Made by a program: the position numbers and the translations under genes. A stretch of 64,000 bases of DNA from G963665085 sp963665085. Lineage in GTDB: Bacteria; Bacteroidota; Bacteroidia; Bacteroidales; JAAAOM01. Every line of letters starts with the position of its first letter. The first letter of the stretch is position 1. Where the stretch lies: positions 4,774,001 through 4,838,000 of the forward strand of contig CAXXXS010000001.1 in NCBI GenBank assembly GCA_963665085.2, read 5' to 3'. Of the stretch, positions 56,048-64,000 are shown in pieces. Below the pieces are notes generated by a model that saw only the letters and a list, made by a program, of their open reading frames with translations, ran no database searches and was not told where the DNA came from.

Positions 56048-56920
56048 TTAATTTAAAAATTCTTTTTGCTTCTTGGTTAATGGCACTATTCCCGCCATGT
56101 CTCCAATTATATTTACCAGATCTGAACCTGTGGGGATTACTATTTTTGCATTGCCTTTTAATGATTCCTCCAAAGCTTCCAGTTTACGCAGCATTTGTGC
56201 ATTACCTATAAAGTATTTGTCGGCGGCTTCATTTACCAGTTTTATAGCCTCGGCTTCACCCTCGGCATGTAAAATTTTAGCTCGTTTATAACCTTCTGCT
56301 TCTTTAATCTTAGCTCTTTTTACCCCGTCAGCAACTGTTTCGGCTGCTGTGGCTGAGTCGATTGCGGCAATTTTCTCATTTTCTGCCTTCACCACTTTGT
56401 TCATGGTTTCCTGAACATCCGAAGGAGGGTCAATCTGTTTTAACTCAGTTCGAATAATTTCAATACCCCAACTTTTTGTTTCCTTGTGAAGGGTTTCATG
56501 TAATTCAGTGTTTATTTTCCCACGCTCGCTATTCGCTGATTTCAATGTAAGTGTGCCAATAATATTACGAAGCGTTGTTCGTGCAAGGTTAACAATCTGC
56601 CACTGGTAGTTATTAACATCATAAGTTGAACCTTTAATGCTGTCTTCATCAGACTTAACACGGAAATACACCTGGGCATCCACACTTGCATTCAGGTTAT
56701 CGTTTGTGATGATTTCCTGTGGTTCGGCATCAACCATTTGTTCGGTGATGTTTACCATATAAATACGGTCAACAACCGGGATTATCCAATGGAAACCCGG
56801 ATTGGCAAGTTTTTTGTATTTTCCAAGCCGCTCAATGAGTCCACGGTGTGTTGGCCTTACAATTCTTATTCCTGTAAAAAATATCAATATAACAGGTAAT
56901 ATTATATATAAAGAGTTCAT
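56048..56920 (-). CDS. SPFH/stomatin-like protein (QmcA/paraslipin type)
   Basis: A 290-residue membrane protein. N-terminal helix (IILPVILIFFTGIRIV), RPTHRGLIERLGKYKKLANPG, AQVYFRVKSDED and DPPSDVQETMNKVVKAENEKIAAIDSA coil, ending in DLVNIIGDMAGI. This is the paraslipin/QmcA layout. It heads into a cold-shock gene and follows a small membrane protein. Confidence 0.92.
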   Translation of the reverse strand: MNSLYIILPVILIFFTGIRIVRPTHRGLIERLGKYKKLANPGFHWIIPVVDRIYMVNITEQMVDAEPQEIITNDNLNASVDAQVYFRVKSDEDSIKGSTYDVNNYQWQIVNLARTTLRNIIGTLTLKSANSERGKINTELHETLHKETKSWGIEIIRTELKQIDPPSDVQETMNKVVKAENEKIAAIDSATAAETVADGVKRAKIKEAEGYKRAKILHAEGEAEAIKLVNEAADKYFIGNAQMLRKLEALEESLKGNAKIVIPTGSDLVNIIGDMAGIVPLTKKQKEFLN

Positions 56921-56960
56921 TTAAATATCCTTTCTTATTTCATTTGATTAATTTGAGATG

Positions 56961-57122
56961 CTATTTGTTCGACAATTGTTTATTAAAGATAAGCCTAACC
57001 AGAATAATAAAACCGGCCACAGCAGGTATTATATGCACCGGGCCTGTAGCACTAAAACCCCAGTAAATAATACCCCAAATTACAAGTAGTAACCCTGCAA
57101 TAACATAAAGTGAATTTTTCAT
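56961..57122 (-). CDS. Small two-helix membrane protein (lmo0937-like)
   Basis: A 53-residue protein: two hydrophobic stretches (YVIAGLLLVIWGIIYWGF and HIIPAVAGFIILVRLI) separated by a short SATGP turn, similar to lmo0937/DUF5670-type membrane proteins linked to stress. ATG 57122-57120, stop 56963-56961. It sits between the SPFH gene and the sll1863-like lipoprotein. Confidence 0.7.
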   Translation of the reverse strand: MKNSLYVIAGLLLVIWGIIYWGFSATGPVHIIPAVAGFIILVRLIFNKQLSNK

Positions 57123-57182
57123 GATTTAAAATTTTTGAATTCATTAAATGGAATGTCTGTTATTAAAGCGAAGGCCAATTTA

Positions 57183-57620
57183 TTATTCTTCTTTAGCAAA
57201 AAAATCTGCGATTGCTGTACCAAGTTCATCAAGGTCTTTTCTAAATTCATGATGTTTTTCATCCCAATTATCAAGTTGACTACTTTTGTAATCGGTAATT
57301 AGTTTTTTCAGGTCGTTATTTTTCTTTTCCAGATCTGTCAATTTCTTATCGTACTTAGTTTTTTCTGTTTTTTTCTCTTCAGAAATTTTAATTTTTAAAC
57401 TGGCAATCTCTTTTTCGTATGAATTAATCCTGTCTTCAGATTCTGTAATGAATTTTTGGTATGCAGTAGTAGTGTCTTGTTGCACGCTTAGCAGATTATC
57501 CTGAGCTTCTAGCACTTTGTCACCAGAATTTTTTTCCTTATCAGCTTGTGACTGGCAACTGGTTATTGTTCCGCCTATAATAGCGAAGGCTATTGATAGA
57601 ATTAGAATTGATTTTCTCAT
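57183..57620 (-). CDS. sll1863-type lipoprotein
   Basis: A 145-residue lipoprotein (signal peptide, lipobox TITSC with Cys near residue 22) with a coiled coil and a C-terminal motif DNWDEKHHEFRKDLDELG that matches the sll1863-like protein at 46.6 kb. Copy C of the stress element lies just upstream, so it is the first gene of the SPFH/cold-shock operon. Confidence 0.75.
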   Translation of the reverse strand: MRKSILILSIAFAIIGGTITSCQSQADKEKNSGDKVLEAQDNLLSVQQDTTTAYQKFITESEDRINSYEKEIASLKIKISEEKKTEKTKYDKKLTDLEKKNNDLKKLITDYKSSQLDNWDEKHHEFRKDLDELGTAIADFFAKEE

Positions 57621-57654
57621 TTTTATTGAAATTAATTTATGGATTCATTTCCAC

Positions 57655-57724
57655 GATATAAAGGTAAGTCTAACCCATGCGGGAACTATTACACAACTAT
57701 GGGAATAAGTTACATCATTCACAC
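57655..57724 (-). promoter_or_regulatory. Stress promoter element, copy C (for sll1863 lipoprotein operon)
   Basis: The 41-bp element at 57684-57724 matches copy A almost base for base (plus-strand AACTATTACACAACTATG, then AATAAGTTACATCATTCAC) and is 18 bp from the -7-like box, minus-strand TACCTTTA (57659-57666). The box-to-ATG distance is also like copy A. Confidence 0.75.
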
Positions 57725-57756
57725 ATTGCGTGGAGGAGGTGTAGTTGTAGTATTTT

Positions 57757-57818
57757 AGTAGCAGAGGCAGTGGCAGTATGCAGTCAAGTTACTTCTTACT
57801 GCCACTGCCTCTGCTACT
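57757..57818. repeat. Perfect 22-bp inverted repeat
   Basis: Arms 57757-57778 and 57797-57818 are exact reverse complements rich in CAG/CTG words, with an 18-nt loop. It follows the GH130 stop on the minus strand and probably ends its transcript. Similar CAGT-rich words occur at 40960-41000 and 42000-42050. Confidence 0.75.
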
Positions 57819-57834
57819 TTTATCACTACCGCTA

Positions 57835-59307
57835 CTATTTAGAGTTTTTTAACTCATTTAGAAGTTCTTTTAAGTTGACGGAGGCATATGTAGAAGAATA
57901 ATCCGACATAGCATAAGGTACTATTAAATCCTCATTATGAACCATTGAACCACAAGAGTACACCACGTTAGGCACATAGCCCTCTCTCTCCTCAGCATTT
58001 GGGATTAAAAGCGGGGTTTTAGATCTTCCTATTTCCTTTTCAGGATTATCGATATCGAACAATGCTGCCCCTAAAACATACTCGCGCATGGGACCGACAC
58101 CATGCGTTATTACCAACCAGCCTTCTTTTGTTTCTATGGGCGATCCGCAGTTGCCAATTTGAATAAGTTCCCAAGAATATTTGGGTTGTTGCAATATTTT
58201 GGCTTCTCGCCAAACAGTAATATTATCAGAGAAGGCAATATAATTATTAAAACCGTCTAAACGACAAAGCATTGCGTATTTCCCATTCACCTTTCTTGGG
58301 AATAATGCCATTCCCTTATTCTGGGCAATCTCACCATGGAGGGGCATTACCTTAAAGTGATAAAAATCTTCGGTCTCCAGTAATTTAGGTAAAATAGTGG
58401 CTCCATCATAGGCCGTATAGGTGGCGTAATATTTTATTTTGCCGTCTTCATCGGTGAATTTTACAAAGCGGGCATCCTCAATACCGTTCCTTTCGTTGGC
58501 TGAAACAGGAAAAATTACCCTTTCAGAAATATTAGTGTCTAAAGAAAATTGTAGTTCGTAATGTGAAGAGGCAAGCCAGATGATCTGATTAAAAAGGTAT
58601 TCTTTGTCTGAAGCCAAATGAACAGCCTTTCTTGATTCTTCAATACATTTACGAAGTTCACCATAAGTAAATTTATCTTTTAGTTTACCCAGTATTAGTT
58701 CCGGTGGGATAATACTATGGACTTCCCGCATTTCATCCAGTTTATGGGCAAACGACTTTTTATCGTAAGTATGTCGGCGAATATGTTCAGCTTCCTCCAG
58801 CATATTGCCTACAGGTTCAAGAACTAGTTTATTGTTTTTATCGAGTATACCCGTCCTGAAAACGATAGATGAAATATGCCCCTCTCCGGTAGCCCTGAAA
58901 CTTATGATTACTCTTATAGAACCAGGGCTTATTTCTGTTTGGTCAGGATGTCCAACCATTGAAGGATTAAAAAATGCTGCCGATTCAATAGAATATTCCA
59001 TTGTAAAATAGGATCCGATAAGAATTTTTTTAGAATAATCAATTGCATCCGGCTTTGTATTCAAATGTGAAAGTAAATGTACAATTCTGTCAAAATGTTT
59101 CTCAAATATTTTAGAAATATTTCTGTGGCGCATTGAATAGTCCCTAAGAGTCTGTTTTAGTGCATATAGAGCGTCACCTTCAGACATTTCCAAAACAAAG
59201 CGAATAGTATTAATAGCTCTTTTGTCATCAGTAAAAAGAAAACGGGCAATAACCCTACTGGGATCTGGAAAGAATATTACATTTTTTCTATTTACTGTAA
59301 CTTGCAT
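57835..59307 (-). CDS. GH130-family phosphorylase-like protein, long form
   Basis: A 490-residue protein. About 160 N-terminal residues of unknown role precede a GH130 propeller: NGIEDARFVKFTDEDGKI (EDPR-type catalytic motif with Ala in place of Pro), CRLDGFNNYIAFSDN, GNCGSPIETKEGWLVITHGVG and GYVPNVVYSCG. The extra domain and the ED-A-R variant set it apart from the 308-residue paralogue at 41.0 kb, so it may act on another mannoside. It has its own leader region. Confidence 0.85.
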   Translation of the reverse strand: MQVTVNRKNVIFFPDPSRVIARFLFTDDKRAINTIRFVLEMSEGDALYALKQTLRDYSMRHRNISKIFEKHFDRIVHLLSHLNTKPDAIDYSKKILIGSYFTMEYSIESAAFFNPSMVGHPDQTEISPGSIRVIISFRATGEGHISSIVFRTGILDKNNKLVLEPVGNMLEEAEHIRRHTYDKKSFAHKLDEMREVHSIIPPELILGKLKDKFTYGELRKCIEESRKAVHLASDKEYLFNQIIWLASSHYELQFSLDTNISERVIFPVSANERNGIEDARFVKFTDEDGKIKYYATYTAYDGATILPKLLETEDFYHFKVMPLHGEIAQNKGMALFPRKVNGKYAMLCRLDGFNNYIAFSDNITVWREAKILQQPKYSWELIQIGNCGSPIETKEGWLVITHGVGPMREYVLGAALFDIDNPEKEIGRSKTPLLIPNAEEREGYVPNVVYSCGSMVHNEDLIVPYAMSDYSSTYASVNLKELLNELKNSK

Positions 59308-59586
59308 CTTATTTTAAATTTTTATAAAGGTAACCGCATAAATTAAATAACTGCTTAAATTTCAATTTAGTTTAAGCAAAACAAAATTTTATTAAGTTTA
59401 AAATTACATTCTGCCAATTATTTGTTTTACAATACCGCATTGATATATTTTATGTTACCTTAGTTAAGGAAAAAAACATCTCTAATTTTTCCGATGAAAA
59501 TCTTTAATGTTTGAATGCTATAGATTTATGCATATTTTACACAAGTAGTATGAGGTTTCAATCAGAGAATCATAATAAATAATTGA

Positions 59587-59745
59587 ATGAATAGAAAAAA
59601 ACAAAACAATTATGTGTCACCTGATGTTGGAAAATTACAGGAAGTTGTGATTGACTTTAGAACAAAAATATATATAGCCCTTGATGCCGATCCAAAAGAA
59701 GCAAAGAAACGTTATTTATTAAGGCATAGCAGTAAGGCATCTTAA
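59587..59745 (+). CDS. Small basic protein, unknown
   Basis: A 52-residue basic protein: NRKKQNNYVSPDVGKLQE, VVIDFRTKIYIALDADPKE, then AKKRYLLRHSSKAS. ATG 59587, TAA 59743-59745. It is divergent from the GH130 gene and convergent with the RelA/SpoT-like gene. No family recognised; codon pattern looks coding but it is short. Confidence 0.5.
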   Translation: MNRKKQNNYVSPDVGKLQEVVIDFRTKIYIALDADPKEAKKRYLLRHSSKAS

Positions 59746-59859
59746 AAGAATCTTTATCACTCTTATATAAACTTTTTAATATTTCTGTTTATTGCCTGCC
59801 ACGAGTTTATATGTAAAAAACCTTTTAAGTTAGTTGCAATTATTTTAACAATTTGAGAT

Positions 59860-60852
59860 TTATTTTAAATTTGAAAAGCCATTAAAAACCTCCTTCTGAT
59901 GAGGAGATAAAATTCCTTCAAAACGTTTAATATCCCATTTATATAAGCAATACCTTATTTTTGTATATGGATTTAATCCCTGCTTTATACTTTGCTCAAT
60001 GGTATCAACAAACGAAAGATTTGCTAGTATTGCTTCATTTAATTCGCCTTCGGTAAAAGTGTTTTTCAGCAATAGAAGTTCCTGAACAAATCCATCTACT
60101 TTATATTCAATAAAATTATAATCCGGAAAATATTTTAAGGCTATAAATAAGAAACGAAAAACATCCAATGTTTTCGATTTTTCAATTTCACTTCCTTTTT
60201 TGAGCCTTTTATTTACCTTGTTCTCTTCTATTGATATTTCCTTTTGAATGCTCAAGAACTCATCGTCGGCAATTTCAAATAAAGCAGACAAGCGGTTAAT
60301 ACGCCGCTTTAGGTTTTGGGGTATGCTTTTTTTGTATTTTATTTTATGGTCAAGTATGCTCCAGGCATCCTGGATAACGGTTCGGATTTGGAGTTCAATT
60401 TTTATGTTTTTAAACTTACCGGCTTCGGGTAATCCGTTTAGCCGTGATTTCAAAACCAACTGTAAATGCAAGCTTTTATAACCAAATTTATCGTCTGTTT
60501 TTTCCAGTTGGTTTGATTTATCCGTTATCTCTATCTCTTTAAAAAACTTGTTCAGCCTATGCCGAATTTCATGCACTTCTTCAGAATAATTACAAATAGC
60601 CCTAATGCCAATGAGGTCGGTAAGGTGTTCACTTATTTTGTAATTGTCGTCATCCGGTTTTATGTGCGGTAAATACTTACGTTTAAATTTACTGATACAT
60701 TCCTCATTTTTTTTAGTTCTTCCGCTTACCGTTTCTACTTCTGGAATTGTAGCTATAAGTTCACAGAAAAAACGGACTGAGGCTTCATGATGTGGTAATT
60801 GACTTTCGTACCAGTTATTAAATTCAATTATTTTCTTTTCTAATCTATCCAT
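59860..60852 (-). CDS. RelA/SpoT-domain alarmone synthetase-like protein
   Basis: A 330-residue protein with only a RelA/SpoT synthetase domain plus a C-terminal helical extension; no HD hydrolase. DLIGIRAICNY, GYKSLHLQL and ELQIRTVIQDAWSILDHKIKY are the core motifs. It may make (p)ppGpp without stringent-factor ribosome sensing. The last 130 residues are unassigned. Directly follows the desaturase gene. Confidence 0.88.
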   Translation of the reverse strand: MDRLEKKIIEFNNWYESQLPHHEASVRFFCELIATIPEVETVSGRTKKNEECISKFKRKYLPHIKPDDDNYKISEHLTDLIGIRAICNYSEEVHEIRHRLNKFFKEIEITDKSNQLEKTDDKFGYKSLHLQLVLKSRLNGLPEAGKFKNIKIELQIRTVIQDAWSILDHKIKYKKSIPQNLKRRINRLSALFEIADDEFLSIQKEISIEENKVNKRLKKGSEIEKSKTLDVFRFLFIALKYFPDYNFIEYKVDGFVQELLLLKNTFTEGELNEAILANLSFVDTIEQSIKQGLNPYTKIRYCLYKWDIKRFEGILSPHQKEVFNGFSNLK

Positions 60853-61989
60853 TTATACAGCAACAAGTTTATTACTTCCTGAAAATCCAGATTGTGAAGG
60901 CTTCATGTTTATCTCTTTACCAAGCGACTTTAACATTAAAGCATGCTGATACACTGCCCCGGGAAAGGTTTTATTTACATGATAAGGGAGTTGGTGTTTC
61001 AGAGCTGTTTCTTCTACTATCTTAGCCAGATTTTTATAATGAACATGACTGATATTAGGAAAGAGATGATGAACCACTTGATAATTCAATCCGCCAATGA
61101 ACCATGAAAATATTTTACTATTGGGAGCAAAGTCACTGGTTGTATACAATTGATGAACAGCCCAGTTGTTATCCATTTCGTTATTATTATCGGGTATAGG
61201 GTATTCCGAGGTAGGTACCACATGAGCTGTTTGAAAAATGGTGCTTAAAATTAATCCACTGGTAAAATGCATGATTAAAAAACCAGCGAGAACCCAATAC
61301 CAGGCAAGTGGAATGAAAACTAATGGCAATACAAGAAATACCACATAGTAAATTACTTTTGAAATCAACATTTTATAAAACAGTGGTTTGTACTTTCCAG
61401 AACTATTTAATATTGCCCCTTCATTTTTATAGTCTTGCAATTTTTTAAAGTCTTTTATGGTAACCCACGAAAAAGTCATTAAGCCGTAAAAAAACCAGGC
61501 ATAAATATATTGGTATTGGTGTATCTTTTTAAGAGGTTTGTGTGGCGAGAAACGCAAAATACCACCATGAGCAATATCTTCATCGTGTCCTTCTATATTC
61601 GTATAACCATGATGCAGCGTATTGTGCTGATATCTCCAGTTGGGCGGAAATCCTCCTAAAAGATACAGCGAGTTGCTAAATAATTTATTAACCCATCGGT
61701 ATTTTGAAAATGAACCGTGGTTTGCATCATGCATGGTTACCAAACCTAATCCGGACATACCAAGCCCCATTACTATCCAACATATTAATACCGGGCCTAA
61801 TGAACTAACTAAACCAGAAATAATCAGTCCATAAGGAATAGCGTAGACCATTAACATAATCAAAGTTTTAATCAATATAATTTTTCCACCATGTTTTTCT
61901 AGTCCTCTATTTTTGAAGTAGTTATTTACTTCTTTGCGTAATTCTGTTACAAACTCTAGTTTGTCTTTTTTATATTTTAAATTCTTCAT
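60853..61989 (-). CDS. Membrane fatty-acid desaturase
   Basis: A 378-residue di-iron membrane desaturase: His boxes HDANHG (87-92), HNTLHHG (122-128) and VVHHLFPNISHVHY near 312, with four membrane helices. It resembles acyl-lipid/linoleoyl-CoA-type desaturases. Unsaturation would fluidise the membrane, in keeping with the cold-shock and SPFH genes in the region. Needs O2, so the host is not strictly anaerobic. Confidence 0.92.
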   Translation of the reverse strand: MKNLKYKKDKLEFVTELRKEVNNYFKNRGLEKHGGKIILIKTLIMLMVYAIPYGLIISGLVSSLGPVLICWIVMGLGMSGLGLVTMHDANHGSFSKYRWVNKLFSNSLYLLGGFPPNWRYQHNTLHHGYTNIEGHDEDIAHGGILRFSPHKPLKKIHQYQYIYAWFFYGLMTFSWVTIKDFKKLQDYKNEGAILNSSGKYKPLFYKMLISKVIYYVVFLVLPLVFIPLAWYWVLAGFLIMHFTSGLILSTIFQTAHVVPTSEYPIPDNNNEMDNNWAVHQLYTTSDFAPNSKIFSWFIGGLNYQVVHHLFPNISHVHYKNLAKIVEETALKHQLPYHVNKTFPGAVYQHALMLKSLGKEINMKPSQSGFSGSNKLVAV

Positions 61990-62013
61990 TTTTCCATTAA
62001 TTATTATTTTTTT

Positions 62014-63498
62014 CTATGCACTCTTTAAACCGTAAACTGTTCTGAAATGATAGCCATAAACAGCCATCGTTATAGCATCGACAAATAATTTTGGTTTTTT
62101 AAAAAGCGTCCAGGCCATGAATTTCCAATATTCGAAACGTCCTTTGTTTACCAGACCAAGTACAAAAATAGCTTTGGTAAAGGCTTTTAGCTGGTTTAAA
62201 TCTATTTTGTTGTTTCCAACATTTACAGGTTTGTAGTTTTTCAACAACTCCTTGATCCTTTTGTAATAAGGTTTTTCTTTATAAATACTGTTTATAATGT
62301 GTTGATACCCTTCCAGTAGTTCCCGCTGATTCATTTTTGGTACAAAGTTCATGGTAAAGTCGGTGTTACTTCCGGTGGCATCAACAGTTAAGCGGTTTTC
62401 CATTTCCATTTGTCGGTATAATTGTGTGTTTTTAGGCGCATTTAATAAACCGACCATAGCCGAGACAATACCGCTTTTCTGAATAAAATCGACCTGTCGT
62501 TGGAAAACTGTCTCTGTATCGCTGTCAAAACCAACAATAAAACCACCCGAAACCTGCAAACCAGCTTTTTGAATTTGTTTTACATTTTCCAGTAAATCCC
62601 GGTGTTCGTTTTGTACTTTATGGCAACTCTGCAACGATTCTTCAACTGGTGTTTCAATTCCAATAAAGGTTGAAGTAAAACCTGCATAACGCATCATTTG
62701 CAATAACTGTGAGTCATCGGCGAGGTTAATTGAAGTCTGGGCATTAAACTTAAACGGATGCTTGTGGGTTTCCATCCAGGTAATCATATCGGGTAGAATG
62801 CTGTTTTTAACAACTTTCTTGTTCCCGATAAAATTATCATCCACTACGGCAACCGGACCACGCCAATTTAGTTTGTATAACGTATCAAGTTCTTCTAATA
62901 CCTGCTTACTGCTTTTCATCCGTACTTTATGCCCCAAAAGGGCTGTTATCTCACAAAAGTCGCAGTTAAAAGGGCATCCTCGCGATACCTGCATGTTCAT
63001 AAAAGCATAATCGTTCATTTTCAACAGATGATAATCAGGAACAGGTGTTAGTGATAAATCAGCATATTCATTGGTACGATATATCCTTTTTAGGCTGCCC
63101 GTTTGCCAATCTTTCAAAAAATCAGCCATGGTTATTTCTGCCTCATTTAATATAAAATGATCTATTTGTGGATAATTTTCAAAGTCCTGTGTAAACAATG
63201 GACCACCAGCAATTAATTTAGCAGGATAATTTTGGCATCTGTCCAGGATTTCATTTACCGAATCCTTCTGTACATACATACCGCTTAAAAAGATATGGTC
63301 AGCCCATTCCAGGTCTTTATCTTCAAGCTTCTCAATGTTCATGTCCACCAATTTCTTTTGCCAATTTTCGGGCAACATAGCTGAAACGGTAATAAGACCC
63401 AGGGGAGGAACAGCAGCTTTTTTCGAAATGAACTTTAAAGCATGTTTAAAACTCCAGTATGTGTCCGGGTACTTAGGGTATATCATTAAAACATTCAT
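62014..63498 (-). CDS. B12-binding radical-SAM protein (DUF4070-type)
   Basis: A 494-residue radical-SAM enzyme: an N-terminal cobalamin-binding-like part, CPFNCDFC (Cys175, Cys179, Cys182) for the Fe4S4 cluster, TFIGIETPVEESLQSCH and a C-terminal domain of the DUF4070 kind. Such enzymes often methylate inert carbons in lipids or cofactors. It is 24 bp upstream of the desaturase gene, so a lipid substrate is plausible; inference. Confidence 0.9.
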   Translation of the reverse strand: MNVLMIYPKYPDTYWSFKHALKFISKKAAVPPLGLITVSAMLPENWQKKLVDMNIEKLEDKDLEWADHIFLSGMYVQKDSVNEILDRCQNYPAKLIAGGPLFTQDFENYPQIDHFILNEAEITMADFLKDWQTGSLKRIYRTNEYADLSLTPVPDYHLLKMNDYAFMNMQVSRGCPFNCDFCEITALLGHKVRMKSSKQVLEELDTLYKLNWRGPVAVVDDNFIGNKKVVKNSILPDMITWMETHKHPFKFNAQTSINLADDSQLLQMMRYAGFTSTFIGIETPVEESLQSCHKVQNEHRDLLENVKQIQKAGLQVSGGFIVGFDSDTETVFQRQVDFIQKSGIVSAMVGLLNAPKNTQLYRQMEMENRLTVDATGSNTDFTMNFVPKMNQRELLEGYQHIINSIYKEKPYYKRIKELLKNYKPVNVGNNKIDLNQLKAFTKAIFVLGLVNKGRFEYWKFMAWTLFKKPKLFVDAITMAVYGYHFRTVYGLKSA

Positions 63499-63648
63499 GT
63501 TGTGCGCTATTTAATATTTGACGCAAAGTTAAGTATGCCTTCTATGTCAAAAAAACAGAAGGGATTAGCACAATCTATTAAGGGATAAAAAACAACTTCA
63601 AATGTGAATAGCACTTGTGATTTGGGAATGGTATTCGCCCCTGTGCCT

Positions 63649-64000
63649 TTATAGGAGTTCTTTTACGGCCATTAAATATTGTCTTGACACAGGAATGGTT
63701 TCTTTGGTTTTATCAAGACTTAACCAATAGGTATTAAAATTTTTATTGAGTTTATCGATGTATTGAATATTCACCAAACCGGTTCGATGTGTGCGTATAA
63801 AATTATTATATTCGGATAGTTGTTGCTCTATGTTTCGCAAGGTGTTCCGAACCATTTTCTTTTTTACAATTCCTTCATCATGATACCCTATTTCTACATA
63901 ATTATCAGCCGATTTTGCATATACAATCTCAGAAATCTGGATTCTAAAATTATCGGATTCGTTATCGGACACTATTTCAATATGTTTATTTGAATAACTT
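63649..64000 (-). CDS. LytTR-domain protein (C-terminal part, continues beyond window)
   Basis: The minus-strand frame stays open to the window edge; the stop is at 63649-63651. The visible part holds a LytTR DNA-binding domain: IQISEIVYAKSADNYVEI, KMVRNTLRNIEQQL and FIRTHRTGLVNIQYID, preceded by an N-terminal extension. A GTG at 63972 would cut into the domain, so the real start is probably off the window and the full protein may carry a receiver or membrane domain. Confidence 0.9.
   Translation of the reverse strand, partial: SYSNKHIEIVSDNESDNFRIQISEIVYAKSADNYVEIGYHDEGIVKKKMVRNTLRNIEQQLSEYNNFIRTHRTGLVNIQYIDKLNKNFNTYWLSLDKTKETIPVSRQYLMAVKELL

Noticed and set aside
1..64000. tRNA, rRNA or CRISPR arrays
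   Set aside because: No cloverleaf with an intact T-loop, no rRNA-like conserved stretch and no regularly spaced identical repeats with spacers were found; the GTTAAC and ATCGG arrays are too short.

Overview
The window is an AT-rich chromosomal segment from a member of the Bacteroidota, probably a Marinilabiliales-like or Cytophaga/Flavobacteria-type lineage; order-level placement is inference. Support comes from lipoproteins with SC-type lipoboxes, A-rich leaders without Shine-Dalgarno sites, a TAnnTTTG-type -7 promoter box, a bacterial mevalonate pathway with class II HMG-CoA reductase, a DUF4097/anti-sigma/ECF cassette, DUF4248-like and SatD/DUF3307 proteins, and sll1863-type stress proteins. 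Rubredoxin suggests a low-oxygen life style. No rRNA, tRNA or CRISPR array was seen.

Layout. (1) 0-8 kb: the end of an acyl-CoA carboxylase biotin domain, an acyl-CoA dehydrogenase, then a full mevalonate/isoprenoid cluster (IDI-2, HMG-CoA reductase, two GHMP kinases, diphosphomevalonate decarboxylase) with a barrel-like outer-membrane protein inside it. (2) 8-22 kb: housekeeping and regulation: lipoprotein, rubredoxin, PepD, SLC13 permease plus CysQ, an ECF sigma operon, SSB, AnmK, TilS, and a SatD/DUF3307 operon preceded by three evenly spaced palindromes. (3) 21.7-29.5 kb, minus strand: an apparently exported O-methyltransferase, a PhnD-like lipoprotein overlapping a hybrid histidine kinase, a GH9-polysaccharide deacetylase fusion, and an acyltransferase. 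(4) 29.7-35.3 kb: a small mobile-like island (DUF4248-like protein, acidic protein, coiled-coil protein, primase-helicase) followed by iteron-like GTTAAC repeats, with no integrase.

(5) 35.3-64 kb: a stress and glycan region, by eye less AT-rich than the first part. It has two paralogous CPA2 antiporters, an AraC regulator with a CxxC domain, three glycosyltransferases (one fused to a toroid domain), two GH130 phosphorylase-like proteins, a GH100-like hydrolase, a PIG-L deacetylase, methylglyoxal synthase, transaldolase, CorA, a cold-shock protein, two SPFH modules each with an sll1863-like protein, a RelA/SpoT-type synthetase, a desaturase, a B12 radical-SAM protein and a LytTR protein running off the end. 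An IS1182/IS5-like element with a nonsense-mutated transposase splits it.

The main unexplained signal is a 41-bp element present three times (near 49.0, 50.7 and 57.7 kb), always 18 bp from a -7-like box and always in front of stress genes (hflK-hflC-sll1863; a small orphan gene; sll1863 lipoprotein-SPFH-cold shock). It carries a direct repeat with a 21-bp period, as expected for a response-regulator-type activator, and defines a candidate stress regulon. Glycosyltransferases plus phosphorylases suggest synthesis and recycling of a mannose-containing glycan or solute under that stress.
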